Origin: Candidatus Gastranaerophilales bacterium
Lineage (GTDB): Bacteria > Cyanobacteriota > Vampirovibrionia > Gastranaerophilales > Gastranaerophilaceae
Assembly: GCA_947628355.1 (NCBI GenBank)
Contig: CANQZO010000103.1
Location: forward strand, 1-7,022
DNA length: 7,022 bases
Direction: 5' to 3'
The translations under genes and the position numbers were made by a program. The notes beneath the pieces were generated by a model. It did not search any database, was not told where the DNA came from, and saw nothing but the letters and a program-made list of their open reading frames with translations. Shown here one piece after another: positions 1-6,061 of the stretch (the stretch's first letter is position 1; each line of letters starts with the position of its first letter).

Positions 1-410
1 AAGAAATTAAAACAGGATTAGGCTCATACAACGTAAATACGGCAGTTAATGCAATGAATGCGACTATAACTCTTCAAAGCTTTGACCGAGATGTTTTTGA
101 CAAAATAGCTGACCCGATGGGTGTTTTAACAATGACCTGTTACGGCTCATTAGATACCTATACAAACGGCGCTCTTGAAAAATCGGAACAAATAAAAATG
201 GTTATGACAGGCACGAGTAAAAACTTTTCAACTTTAGGTGAACTTGAGCAGCAAACAAGAGCGGATTATGCAATCGAATTTAATATTTCTGCCGTAAAAG
301 TTTACATCAATAACCAAGAAAAACTTCATATTGATGTTCCAAACTATATTTTCAAAAAAGACGGCAAAGATGTTTTCGGCAATTACAAAAATATATTAGG
401 ACTTAACTAG
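1..410 (+). CDS. Major tail tube protein, P2 FII-like (5' end outside window)
   Basis: This is the C-terminal 135 residues of a protein that polymerises into the inner tube of a contractile tail, through which DNA passes. The frame (codons from base 3) is open to the left edge, so the ATG at 54 is internal and the true start lies upstream. P2 FII is about 172 residues, so only about 40 should be missing. The end of the protein supports the call: a segment resembling the FII pattern of G..K.....GE, then a strand with an 'I.VPNYI' motif, then KDGKDVFGNYKNILGLN. This parallels the P2 ending, where a 'NG.D' turn is followed by a short basic stretch and 'NIGL'. The gene stops at TAG (408-410), and the tail chaperone gene follows after 14 nt, the expected P2-type order. 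The assignment rests on remembered family patterns and gene order, not on an alignment. Confidence 0.82.
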   Translation, partial: EIKTGLGSYNVNTAVNAMNATITLQSFDRDVFDKIADPMGVLTMTCYGSLDTYTNGALEKSEQIKMVMTGTSKNFSTLGELEQQTRADYAIEFNISAVKVYINNQEKLHIDVPNYIFKKDGKDVFGNYKNILGLN

Positions 411-424
411 GAAAGGAAAATACT

Positions 425-703
425 ATGGCAAAAGAACTAGAGGCACAAGAAACGAATAAAAATTTAAAAGAGTTTAAAACTCACTTGGGCAAAAAAGTTG
501 TCGTTGATACATCTTTAATGACAGGTGCTCTGCTGATGAAAGGCAGAAAAATAAGTGAGTATGTCGGCACAGCTATATTTATGATGTCTCAGATAGCAAC
601 TTTTGACGGGAAACATTATACCTATAATGAAATTCTTGAATGGAGTGCTTTTGAAGTTATGTCGGTAGAGAAGATTTGGGGGGAGTTATCGGAACTAACA
701 TAG
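425..703 (+). CDS. Tail assembly chaperone E (zero-frame product)
   Basis: This 92-residue product is the shorter of two tail assembly chaperones. In P2-like phages they bind the tape measure protein and keep it competent for tube assembly, and they are absent from the finished particle. The start ATG follows AAGGA (413-417) with 7 nt spacing. P2 gpE is about 91 residues, so the length matches closely. The N-terminal 25 residues are charged and probably flexible. A compact domain follows, with a 'FDGKHYTYNEILEWS' segment (about 68-82) typical of the step before the helical end in this family. The gene sits between the tube and tape measure genes, which is diagnostic for this role. The reading frame ends at TAG (701-703), which lies inside a hairpin just downstream of a G6 run. 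A fraction of ribosomes is predicted to shift to the -1 frame before that stop and make the E-E' fusion. Sequence similarity alone is weak; context carries the call. Confidence 0.85.
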   Translation: MAKELEAQETNKNLKEFKTHLGKKVVVDTSLMTGALLMKGRKISEYVGTAIFMMSQIATFDGKHYTYNEILEWSAFEVMSVEKIWGELSELT

Positions 704-707
704 TTCC
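676..707 (+). promoter_or_regulatory. Programmed -1 ribosomal frameshift element for E/E'
   Basis: A run of six G (678-683) sits where the zero frame reads ATT TGG GGG GAG. A ribosome with GGG (680-682) in the P site can slip back one base and still pair with GGG. After a 7-nt spacer (684-690), GGAACTA (691-697) and TAGTTCC (701-707) form a perfect 7-bp hairpin with loop ACA; the E stop codon TAG (701-703) is the first half of the 3' arm. The -1 frame has a stop at 652-654, so shifting is possible only between 655 and 703, and this is the best slip site in that interval. The site is not the canonical X XXY YYZ heptamer, because the A-site codon GAG does not re-pair perfectly with GGA. All of this is read directly from the sequence; function is inferred from the E/E' families. 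Confidence 0.78.
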
Positions 708-888
708 TGATTGTGAACAACTTGTATTTATAGCTCATTTTTTGCATTTTTCAAAAAAAGAAATAGAAGAAATGAGCTTTGCCTCAATAAATGACTGGTT
801 CGATGAAGGTTATTCATTATGGAAAAGAATGAATGAAGCTAAAATACCAAATGAACTAAAGGGAAATAATAATGCCATCTTCAAGTGA
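682..888 (+). CDS. Tail assembly chaperone extension E', made as E-E' fusion by -1 frameshift
   Basis: This is the -1-frame extension of E. After the zero-frame GGG codon (680-682), a one-base backward slip puts the ribosome on GGA (682-684), and it then reads 68 codons to TGA (886-888). The predicted fusion spans 425-888 and is about 154 residues; P2 E+E' is about 142. The segment HFSKKEIEEMSFASINDWFDE resembles the GpE family pattern of an 'F..s..E...M....L..W' helix pair, so the extension is real coding sequence and not a shadow. No ATG or GTG start opens this frame: the first possible start is a TTG at 676, inside the slip site and without a spaced ribosome site, so independent translation is unlikely. 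The last 17 nt overlap the tape measure start. The extension is expected to bind the tape measure protein while E interacts with tube subunits, by analogy with lambda G/GT. Confidence 0.83.
   Translation, partial: GVIGTNIVPDCEQLVFIAHFLHFSKKEIEEMSFASINDWFDEGYSLWKRMNEAKIPNELKGNNNAIFK
858..863 (+). promoter_or_regulatory. Shine-Dalgarno site deciding the tape measure start
   Basis: AAAGGG lies 8 nt before the ATG at 872, inside the E' coding region. A second in-frame ATG at 890 (residue 7) has no ribosome site at proper distance, so 872 is preferred. Confidence 0.65.
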
Positions 889-2929
889 TATGAAATTAAA
901 TTTAATATTAAAAGCAACGGACGGGATGAGTGCTGTCGTAAAATCAGCCTGTTCTCAGTCCGATGAAGCTTTTGATAAAATGAACAAAAAACTTGAAGAA
1001 ACGGCAGGAAAATTTGAAAGCACAGGTAAAAAAGCCGCACTTTTTGGCGGTGCTTTAACCGGGCTTTCATTCGCTAATGTTAAAATGGCCGGTGATTTTG
1101 AATCAGGGATAAATAACGTTTCAACTTTAATTGATACAAATGTTGAAAACATTAACGATATGAAGAAAAAGGTGCTTGAAATAGGAAAAAGTTCACCTAA
1201 AGCAATCAGTGATTTAACTGACGGCTTATATTCAATAAGAAGTGCAGGAATTGAGGCAGCAAAACAATTTGATGTTTTAAAGGGTTCAGAAATGTTAGCC
1301 GTTGCAGGTTTAAGTACAACCGCTGAAGCTGTTGACGTAACAACTTCAGCTCTAAATGCCTTTAATTTAAAAGGGAATGAAGCAAATAAAATATATGATA
1401 TGTTCTTTAAAGTTGTTAAATACGGGAAAACAAACATATCGGAATTTGCTCAAGGTTTTGGTTCGACGGCAGGAGTAGTAGCTGCTGCAAATATCAAAAT
1501 TGATGAATATTCTGCAGCAGTTGCTGCTATGACAACATCAGGCTTAAAAGCAGCCAATGCACATACTCAAATAAAAGCAGCCATAGCAGGTTTAAGCAGA
1601 GGTTCAAAAGAACAGCTTGCTGTATTTAATAAATTAGGTTCAAAATCATTCAATGATTTAATTGTTAAATCAGGCGGAATGGTAAATGCTTTTAACCGAA
1701 TAAATAAAGCGGTCGGAGGCAATCAATCAAAAATAATACAATTAGTCGGTTCCGTTGAAGGATATAACGCAATATTATCTTTAACCGGTGCAAATAATGC
1801 AACTTATTTAAAAGCCTTAGATGATATGAGAAATGGCGGTGATTCTTTATCTGAAGCTTACCAAAAACAGACTGAAGGCATAAATAATCAGATGGCATTA
1901 ATGAAAAATAACTTACAAGCTTTAGGTATTGAATTTGGAAGTGCCCTTGTTCCGGCTGTAAAAGCGGCAGGCAGTGCAATAAAAGGATTAACCACTATTC
2001 TTTCCAATATGCCTGACGGTTTAAAATCATTTTTAGCTATAACGACTGCAGGAATAGGAATAATAAGCTTGTTTGGTGGAACAAGTTTAGTGGTAATCGG
2101 TTCAATGATAAAGAATATTATTTTATTAAGGAATGCACTTCGCAGTGCAGATATATTTATATGGGCAAATAAAGCACAATTAGGTATGGTCGGAATGTTT
2201 GGAGGGGCAATACTTCTTATTGGAGCATTAGCTGCCGGAGTAATTTATTGTTATAAACATTTTGAGGGTTTTAGGGCTGTTTGTGACGGAGTATGGGCGA
2301 CTATAAAGGCAGGCGGTGCATGGATTGCTTCTTTAACGCAAATAATAATAAACGGTGCAATTAATTTTTGGAATTTTATAAAGCCTGCGGTTAAAATCGG
2401 TGCGACTATATTAGCTTGGACAACTCCGATAGGTCTTGTAATACAAGCATTAAAACAATTGTGGAATTGGTTTGGCAAAATTATTGAAAAAGCCGGAGGC
2501 TGGAAAGGTCTCGGAGATAAATTGAAATCTTGGGGAGAAGAGCAGGAACAAAAAGCTGAAGCTGTTAACGGTGAAACGAAAAGAAATCGTGAAGCAAACG
2601 GAGTTAAGCCAAACGGCACACACGCAAACGGATTAGATAGAGTTCCATTTGACGGATATATAGCGGAAGTACATAAAGACGAAGCAATTTTAACGAAGCC
2701 GCAGGCTGACAGATGGCGTAATTCTTCGGCTTCTGTTAAATCGGGTTCAAATTATGCTGAAGCACAAAATATAAGCCTTGATTTTAAGCCGACAATTAAT
2801 ATAAATTCTGATTTTTCAGGGAATGAAAACATTGAAACAAAAATTTTAGCAGTTTTGAGGCAATATAGCGATGAATTATTCAGACAGTTCCTTGATTTTC
2901 TTCAAAGACAGGAAGCGAGGGCGTACTAA
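872..2929 (+). CDS. Tail tape measure protein, P2 T-like
   Basis: This 685-residue protein sets tail length: tube subunits polymerise along it, and it is ejected ahead of the DNA. Residues 1-70 are largely helical and charged, with a small glycine/alanine stretch at about 56-72. Residues about 70-330 match the TP901/PhageMin-type tape measure core, with FESGI (76-80), repeated S/T/A-rich helices and 'A.AG.S.TAEA' near 143-153. Two strongly hydrophobic segments (about 384-411 and 437-460) are the usual membrane-interacting part. Residues 478-545 are tryptophan-rich. Near the C terminus, an H-A-x-G-L segment followed by VPFDGY and HKDEAILT (584-608) is a pattern common to many tape measure ends. 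P2 T is about 815 residues, so scaling by length suggests a tail somewhat shorter than that of P2. The gene overlaps E' by 17 nt, and its stop TAA shares a base with the next ATG (TAATG). The call is secure; domain edges are approximate. Confidence 0.95.
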   Translation: MPSSSDMKLNLILKATDGMSAVVKSACSQSDEAFDKMNKKLEETAGKFESTGKKAALFGGALTGLSFANVKMAGDFESGINNVSTLIDTNVENINDMKKKVLEIGKSSPKAISDLTDGLYSIRSAGIEAAKQFDVLKGSEMLAVAGLSTTAEAVDVTTSALNAFNLKGNEANKIYDMFFKVVKYGKTNISEFAQGFGSTAGVVAAANIKIDEYSAAVAAMTTSGLKAANAHTQIKAAIAGLSRGSKEQLAVFNKLGSKSFNDLIVKSGGMVNAFNRINKAVGGNQSKIIQLVGSVEGYNAILSLTGANNATYLKALDDMRNGGDSLSEAYQKQTEGINNQMALMKNNLQALGIEFGSALVPAVKAAGSAIKGLTTILSNMPDGLKSFLAITTAGIGIISLFGGTSLVVIGSMIKNIILLRNALRSADIFIWANKAQLGMVGMFGGAILLIGALAAGVIYCYKHFEGFRAVCDGVWATIKAGGAWIASLTQIIINGAINFWNFIKPAVKIGATILAWTTPIGLVIQALKQLWNWFGKIIEKAGGWKGLGDKLKSWGEEQEQKAEAVNGETKRNREANGVKPNGTHANGLDRVPFDGYIAEVHKDEAILTKPQADRWRNSSASVKSGSNYAEAQNISLDFKPTININSDFSGNENIETKILAVLRQYSDELFRQFLDFLQRQEARAY

Positions 2930-3663
2930 TGATTTTTAAAGAATGGAGTATATCCAAAATTTTAAAGCAGTCCCAAATAAAAAACAGCACAAAAACATAT
3001 ACATATAATCAACAAGAGAGAATTAACTCTAAACCTATTCTTCAGGCAGGCAGCGAAAATTTAAGAGAATATCCTTTATTTTTGCAGCTTCATAGTCAGT
3101 TTTGCGATCCAAAGGAAATTATAAAAACGATAGAAGATTATGCAGCTTCAAGAGAGTCTATAGAATGGGTAAAAGATAATGATTACATGGGAAGTTTTGT
3201 TATTTCTTCTATCGATAAATTAATAAAAAATGAAATAAAAGGAAATATAATATATGCAGAAGTTTCTTTTACCCTTCTAGAAAATCCGGTTGAAATTGAG
3301 CAGCAAATAACTGATTTAGATAAATATGATAAATATAGCGAGAATTCAAATAAATTTAAGGATTTTGGTCTGAAAATAAAAGATTCAATAACTGAAAACA
3401 TAAAGGAAACTATCGAAAGCGGAATCATCTCCGATAATTTGTCAGACAGTGCAAAAGAAATATTATCAAGCATTACAAACGGGGTATTGAATGATATTTC
3501 AGACGGAAAAATAACTGAAATATATAATACCTGCAATAATTATGCTGACATAATTGAAAATGATAGAAATTTGAATTTTTCTGATTTAAAGGAACTTACA
3601 GAAATAATAACATCAATACCTGATTTAATGTTAAATTCAGCGATGAGAAAGGCGGTAAATTGA
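2929..3663 (+). CDS. gpU-like tail protein with long C-terminal extension
   Basis: This 244-residue protein follows the tape measure gene by a TAATG overlap, with GAGGG (2917-2921) upstream. Residues about 1-120 fit the P2 gpU family: an early W-S motif (residues 6-7), Q39-G41 followed by E48, then YPLFLQLHSQF (an 'L.g.l'-like strand), a helix (62-72), and a DNDYMGSFVI strand (83-92) leading to EVSFTLLE (111-118). In P2, gpU is needed to finish the tail and is thought to act near tail termination. P2 gpU is only about 159 residues. Here the region after residue about 120 is much longer: a lysine/aspartate/asparagine-rich, mostly helical stretch with repeated 'SIT' and 'IIS' patterns that I do not recognise. 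It has no signal peptide or membrane segment. Position between T and X agrees with U. The N-terminal assignment is good; the role of the extension is unknown. Confidence 0.82.
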   Translation: MIFKEWSISKILKQSQIKNSTKTYTYNQQERINSKPILQAGSENLREYPLFLQLHSQFCDPKEIIKTIEDYAASRESIEWVKDNDYMGSFVISSIDKLIKNEIKGNIIYAEVSFTLLENPVEIEQQITDLDKYDKYSENSNKFKDFGLKIKDSITENIKETIESGIISDNLSDSAKEILSSITNGVLNDISDGKITEIYNTCNNYADIIENDRNLNFSDLKELTEIITSIPDLMLNSAMRKAVN

Positions 3664-3878
3664 TGAAATATATTTTTCATACAGTTAAACCGTTTGAGCG
3701 ATGGGATAATATTGCTTATCAATATTACGGAAACCAATATAAAATACAGCCTTTAATCGAATCTAATCCGCATGTTTCAATAAGCGGAATTTTAAAAGAA
3801 GGAACTGAAATAAAAGTCCCGATTGAGGATGAAGTAAAAATTGATAATTCAATGCTTCCGGTTTGGAGGCAGCAATGA
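3663..3878 (+). CDS. Tail protein X, LysM-like
   Basis: This 71-residue protein is of the P2 X family (about 67 residues), a small LysM-type fold required for tail formation. It resembles the T4 gp53-like or peptidoglycan-binding modules found at baseplates. Supporting features in order are YIFHTV (3-8), 'RWDNIAYQYYGN' (13-24; the family 'G.RWD.IA...YG' signature), a helix ending 'IESNPHV' (32-38), GTEIKVP (47-53) and the terminal LPVWRQQ (65-71), matching the family 'LP.W' end. I start it at ATG 3663, which overlaps the U stop as TGATG and follows AAAGGCGG (3648-3655) at 7 nt, not at the TTG one codon earlier. Its end overlaps the W start by 4 nt (ATGA). In many P2-like tails the X gene is followed by D; here it is followed directly by W. 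The call is confident. Confidence 0.92.
   Translation: MKYIFHTVKPFERWDNIAYQYYGNQYKIQPLIESNPHVSISGILKEGTEIKVPIEDEVKIDNSMLPVWRQQ
3865..3869 (+). promoter_or_regulatory. Shine-Dalgarno site deciding the W/gp25 start
   Basis: GGAGG is 5 nt before the ATG at 3875. It makes that ATG the start, over the in-frame TTG at 3863, which overlaps the ribosome site itself. Confidence 0.75.
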
Positions 3879-4246
3879 GTAAAGATATTACTAACATTCA
3901 TTCCAAAAATTGGCAACACAAAAGAGGTTCGATAGGCGATATTGCTATTAACAATGAGGATATTAAACAATGTATTAATTCAATTTTTGCAACATCAAAA
4001 GGCGAAGTTCCTTTAAACCCGGAAGCCGGAACAAATATCATTGAAGCTATTGATGAAAACCCTGAAGATGCAGCAGAAATCGCAATAAAAACGGCATATA
4101 AAGAGATACCGAGGCAAGAGCCGAGATGTGAAATATTGCAGACAGTACCCGAAATAAATATAAATACAGGGGAATTAAAATTAACTATTTATTTTAAAAA
4201 CAAAAAAACAAATATTACTGATAAAACAGAGGTATACATAAAATGA
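3875..4246 (+). CDS. Baseplate wedge protein W, GPW/gp25 family
   Basis: This 123-residue protein belongs to the family of P2 W (about 115 residues) and T4 gp25. In contractile tails this protein joins the baseplate wedge to the first sheath ring and primes sheath assembly. The family signature is visible: a helix 'EDIKQCINSIFAT' (28-40), then S-K-G-E with P46, P49 and G52 (the 'T..GE.P..P..G' motif), a second helix (62-77) and the hallmark EPR triad at 82-84, followed by two antiparallel strands (86-93, 101-107). The first 27 residues include the usual short 'W.....G....' strand. It overlaps X by 4 nt and J by 4 nt, so translation is coupled along the baseplate block. P2 order V-W-J-I-H is kept from W onward, but V is absent before it. 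The presence of W argues for a contractile rather than a siphovirus-type tail. Confidence 0.94.
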   Translation: MSKDITNIHSKNWQHKRGSIGDIAINNEDIKQCINSIFATSKGEVPLNPEAGTNIIEAIDENPEDAAEIAIKTAYKEIPRQEPRCEILQTVPEININTGELKLTIYFKNKKTNITDKTEVYIK

Positions 4247-5511
4247 ACACACTGGAATTCATAAAAGTTGATGCTTTTGAAGATGAACAAAATTTAATAA
4301 AAAAATTTGAAAAGGAAACTGATACAAAATTGCAGCCAATGCAGGATGCACGAATACTCATTTCACTAATTGCATATTACGGTAGTCTGTTAAAAGCTCA
4401 AATTAACGATGCTTGCAACTTAAATATAGTTGAAAATTCAAGAGCACCTATTTTGGATTTTTTGGGCAAATTTAAAAATTGTCCGAGAAACACAAAACAA
4501 AAAGGCGAAGATGACCTTTTGATAAAACTAAATACAACCTTCAGCTACGATTTAACGATAAATAAAGGTTTTCAAGTAAAATCAAACGACGGCTTATATA
4601 TTTTTGAAACAAAAAACGATTTGATAATTAAAGCAGGTGAAACTCAAGGAATCGTAAGAATTGAATCACAAGAGACAACAGCTGAAGTTAATAAATATAA
4701 AGCAGGCGAAGTAAATACGGTTATATCATCAAGCTTCTCCTTTATAGATAGTGTTTCAAATATAAACGGAATAAACGGCGGAAGTGATGATGAAGGTGAT
4801 GAAAATTATATAAAAAGAATTTTACTTGCCCCAGAAGGTTTTTCAGTTGCAGGCCCCGAGTTAGCATATATATATTTTGCCTTATCCGCTCACCCTTCAA
4901 TAGTTGATGTTTCAGTTGATGTCCCAAATGAAGATGCAACTGCTGAAATCAACGGAACAAAGAGTATATTAACCGAAAATCAAGCTGATAATGAACTTTT
5001 TTCAACCGAAATCAATTATCAAACGGGAGAAATGGAAATAGATTTAAAACAGCAAATAAGCACAGGAAGCAAAATAAAAATCAAAATTCCACATCCTTAT
5101 GAAATAGATATATATACATTAACAGATGACGGCGAAGCAGGAGATACTGTATTAAAAGCAGTTGAAAACAAGCTGCAGGATGTTCGTCCTTTATGTGATT
5201 ATGTTGTGCCCAAAAGTGCGATAGTTCAAAACTTTACAATTTCAGGAACGGTCTATATTAGAAAAAATGCTGATAAAGAAGTAATAGAAAAAGAAGTTAA
5301 CGATGTTTTAAAGTTTTTTTTGGCTTCTGTTAAATCTAAGTTAAATAAAAGTATAGTAAAACATACAGATATAATATCACCTGTTTGCCGGATAGAAAAT
5401 GTTTATGATTTTAAATTGACAGAGCCTGCAACGAATTTACCGCCTTTAAAAAATACTTATTACAGAGGAATATTAGGTAATATTCAATTTGAAAGGGTTA
5501 ATTATGACTAA
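4243..5511 (+). CDS. Baseplate protein J (wedge), gp47/Baseplate_J family
   Basis: This 422-residue protein is of the P2 J / Mu gp47 / T4 gp6 family, which forms the ring of wedges around the hub and triggers sheath contraction. The start ATG overlaps the W stop (ATGA); AGAGG (4228-4232) is 10 nt upstream. Residues 1-80 are helical, as in the family ('QDARILISLIAYYGSLLKAQ' at 34-53). A central region has the GGSDDEGDENYIKRI segment (179-193), matching the family 'GG.D.E.D...R' motif, then a helix and 'PSIVDVSV' (218-225). Later come 'VRPLCDYVVPKSA' (314-326; the family 'vrPl...v.v..a') and a final strand-rich domain. P2 J is about 302 residues; the excess here lies partly between residues about 226 and 290, where an 'NYQTGEMEIDL' strand pattern suggests an inserted beta domain. 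The gene ends at TAA 5509-5511, overlapping I by 8 nt. Identity is sure; domain limits are estimates. Confidence 0.93.
   Translation: MNTLEFIKVDAFEDEQNLIKKFEKETDTKLQPMQDARILISLIAYYGSLLKAQINDACNLNIVENSRAPILDFLGKFKNCPRNTKQKGEDDLLIKLNTTFSYDLTINKGFQVKSNDGLYIFETKNDLIIKAGETQGIVRIESQETTAEVNKYKAGEVNTVISSSFSFIDSVSNINGINGGSDDEGDENYIKRILLAPEGFSVAGPELAYIYFALSAHPSIVDVSVDVPNEDATAEINGTKSILTENQADNELFSTEINYQTGEMEIDLKQQISTGSKIKIKIPHPYEIDIYTLTDDGEAGDTVLKAVENKLQDVRPLCDYVVPKSAIVQNFTISGTVYIRKNADKEVIEKEVNDVLKFFLASVKSKLNKSIVKHTDIISPVCRIENVYDFKLTEPATNLPPLKNTYYRGILGNIQFERVNYD
5491..5497 (+). promoter_or_regulatory. Shine-Dalgarno site deciding the gpI start
   Basis: GAAAGGG is 6 nt before the ATG at 5504, supporting that start over the in-frame TTG at 5489, which would precede the ribosome site. 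Confidence 0.7.
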
Positions 5512-6061
5512 TAATAGTTTATTGCCTTTAGTTTACCAAGATAAACAAAATTTAGCACTTGAGGAGTGCATAAAAGAAGAATTGAATATTGATTTAAAGC
5601 AATTTTTAATTTTCCCTATAGAAAATGCTTCGGACGATTTACTTCCAATTTTAGCCAAAGAATTTCATGTTATGGGTGCTGAAGGCTGGAATATGTGCCG
5701 CAATAGAAAAGAAAAAATAAATTTACTTTTAAACTCGTTGAATAAGCACATTATGAAGGGAATTAAACCAACAATATTAAATGTATTAAAAGATTTTGGC
5801 ATAATTGCCGAAATATCTGAATTTTTTGAATACGGTGGCAGACCTGCTCATTACATAATGAAGTTTGTAAATATCTATGATCGAGGCTTAACTAAAGAAT
5901 TGGAAGAAGATATAAAAGAGTTAATCAAAGCTTATGCACCTAAAACAAGAATTTTAGACTATATTAATTATTATTTATGTTCTATTTCAAAAATATATAT
6001 AAGTTCAAGGTTTACAACGCTTGAAAAATGCACAATAACAACAAGAAAGGTAGTACTATAA
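5504..6061 (+). CDS. Tail protein I, P2 gpI family (baseplate wedge, fibre anchor)
   Basis: This 185-residue protein matches the P2 I family in length (about 176) and layout. In P2-type baseplates gpI pairs with J in the wedge and holds the tail fibre. Visible family features are LLPLVYQD at the N terminus (6-13), 'FPIENASDDLLPILAKEFHV' (37-56; the family 'aP..LLP.LA..f.v' signature), W62, a helix with basic residues (67-80), 'KHIMKGIKPTILNVLKDFGI' (81-100; family 'h+..GT..al...l...G') and a C-terminal helix 'LEEDIKELIKAYAPKTR' followed by strands. The usual threonine after the glycine of the 'kGT' motif is isoleucine here (G86-I87). The start at 5504 gives an 8-nt overlap with J; the end shares a base with the fibre ATG (TAATG). 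No cleavage signal or membrane segment is present. The call is confident. Confidence 0.9.
   Translation: MTNNSLLPLVYQDKQNLALEECIKEELNIDLKQFLIFPIENASDDLLPILAKEFHVMGAEGWNMCRNRKEKINLLLNSLNKHIMKGIKPTILNVLKDFGIIAEISEFFEYGGRPAHYIMKFVNIYDRGLTKELEEDIKELIKAYAPKTRILDYINYYLCSISKIYISSRFTTLEKCTITTRKVVL

Noticed and set aside
411..424. Gap between tube and chaperone genes as a promoter or terminator site
   Set aside because: It is only 14 nt and is filled by the ribosome site of the next gene.
676..678. TTG as an independent start for E'
   Set aside because: It is inside the slip site with no properly spaced ribosome site, and the family is known to make E' as a fusion.
955..1437. 160-codon open frame on the minus strand opposite the tape measure gene
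   Set aside because: It lies wholly within a well-supported tape measure domain, has no ribosome site or recognisable protein pattern, and is explained by the codon bias of the + strand gene.
2251..2619. 122-codon minus-strand open frame opposite the tape measure C-terminal part
   Set aside because: Antisense shadow of a conserved gene; Pro/Ser/Phe-rich composition typical of reverse-frame reading of AT-rich coding DNA.
3183..3536. 117-codon minus-strand open frame opposite gpU
   Set aside because: Same reasoning as the other antisense frames; no start context and no family resemblance.
5314..5321. Run of eight T in gene J, resembling the P2-type frameshift run
   Set aside because: Gene J reads through normally to an end matching its family, and no extended alternate frame with gene-like content follows.
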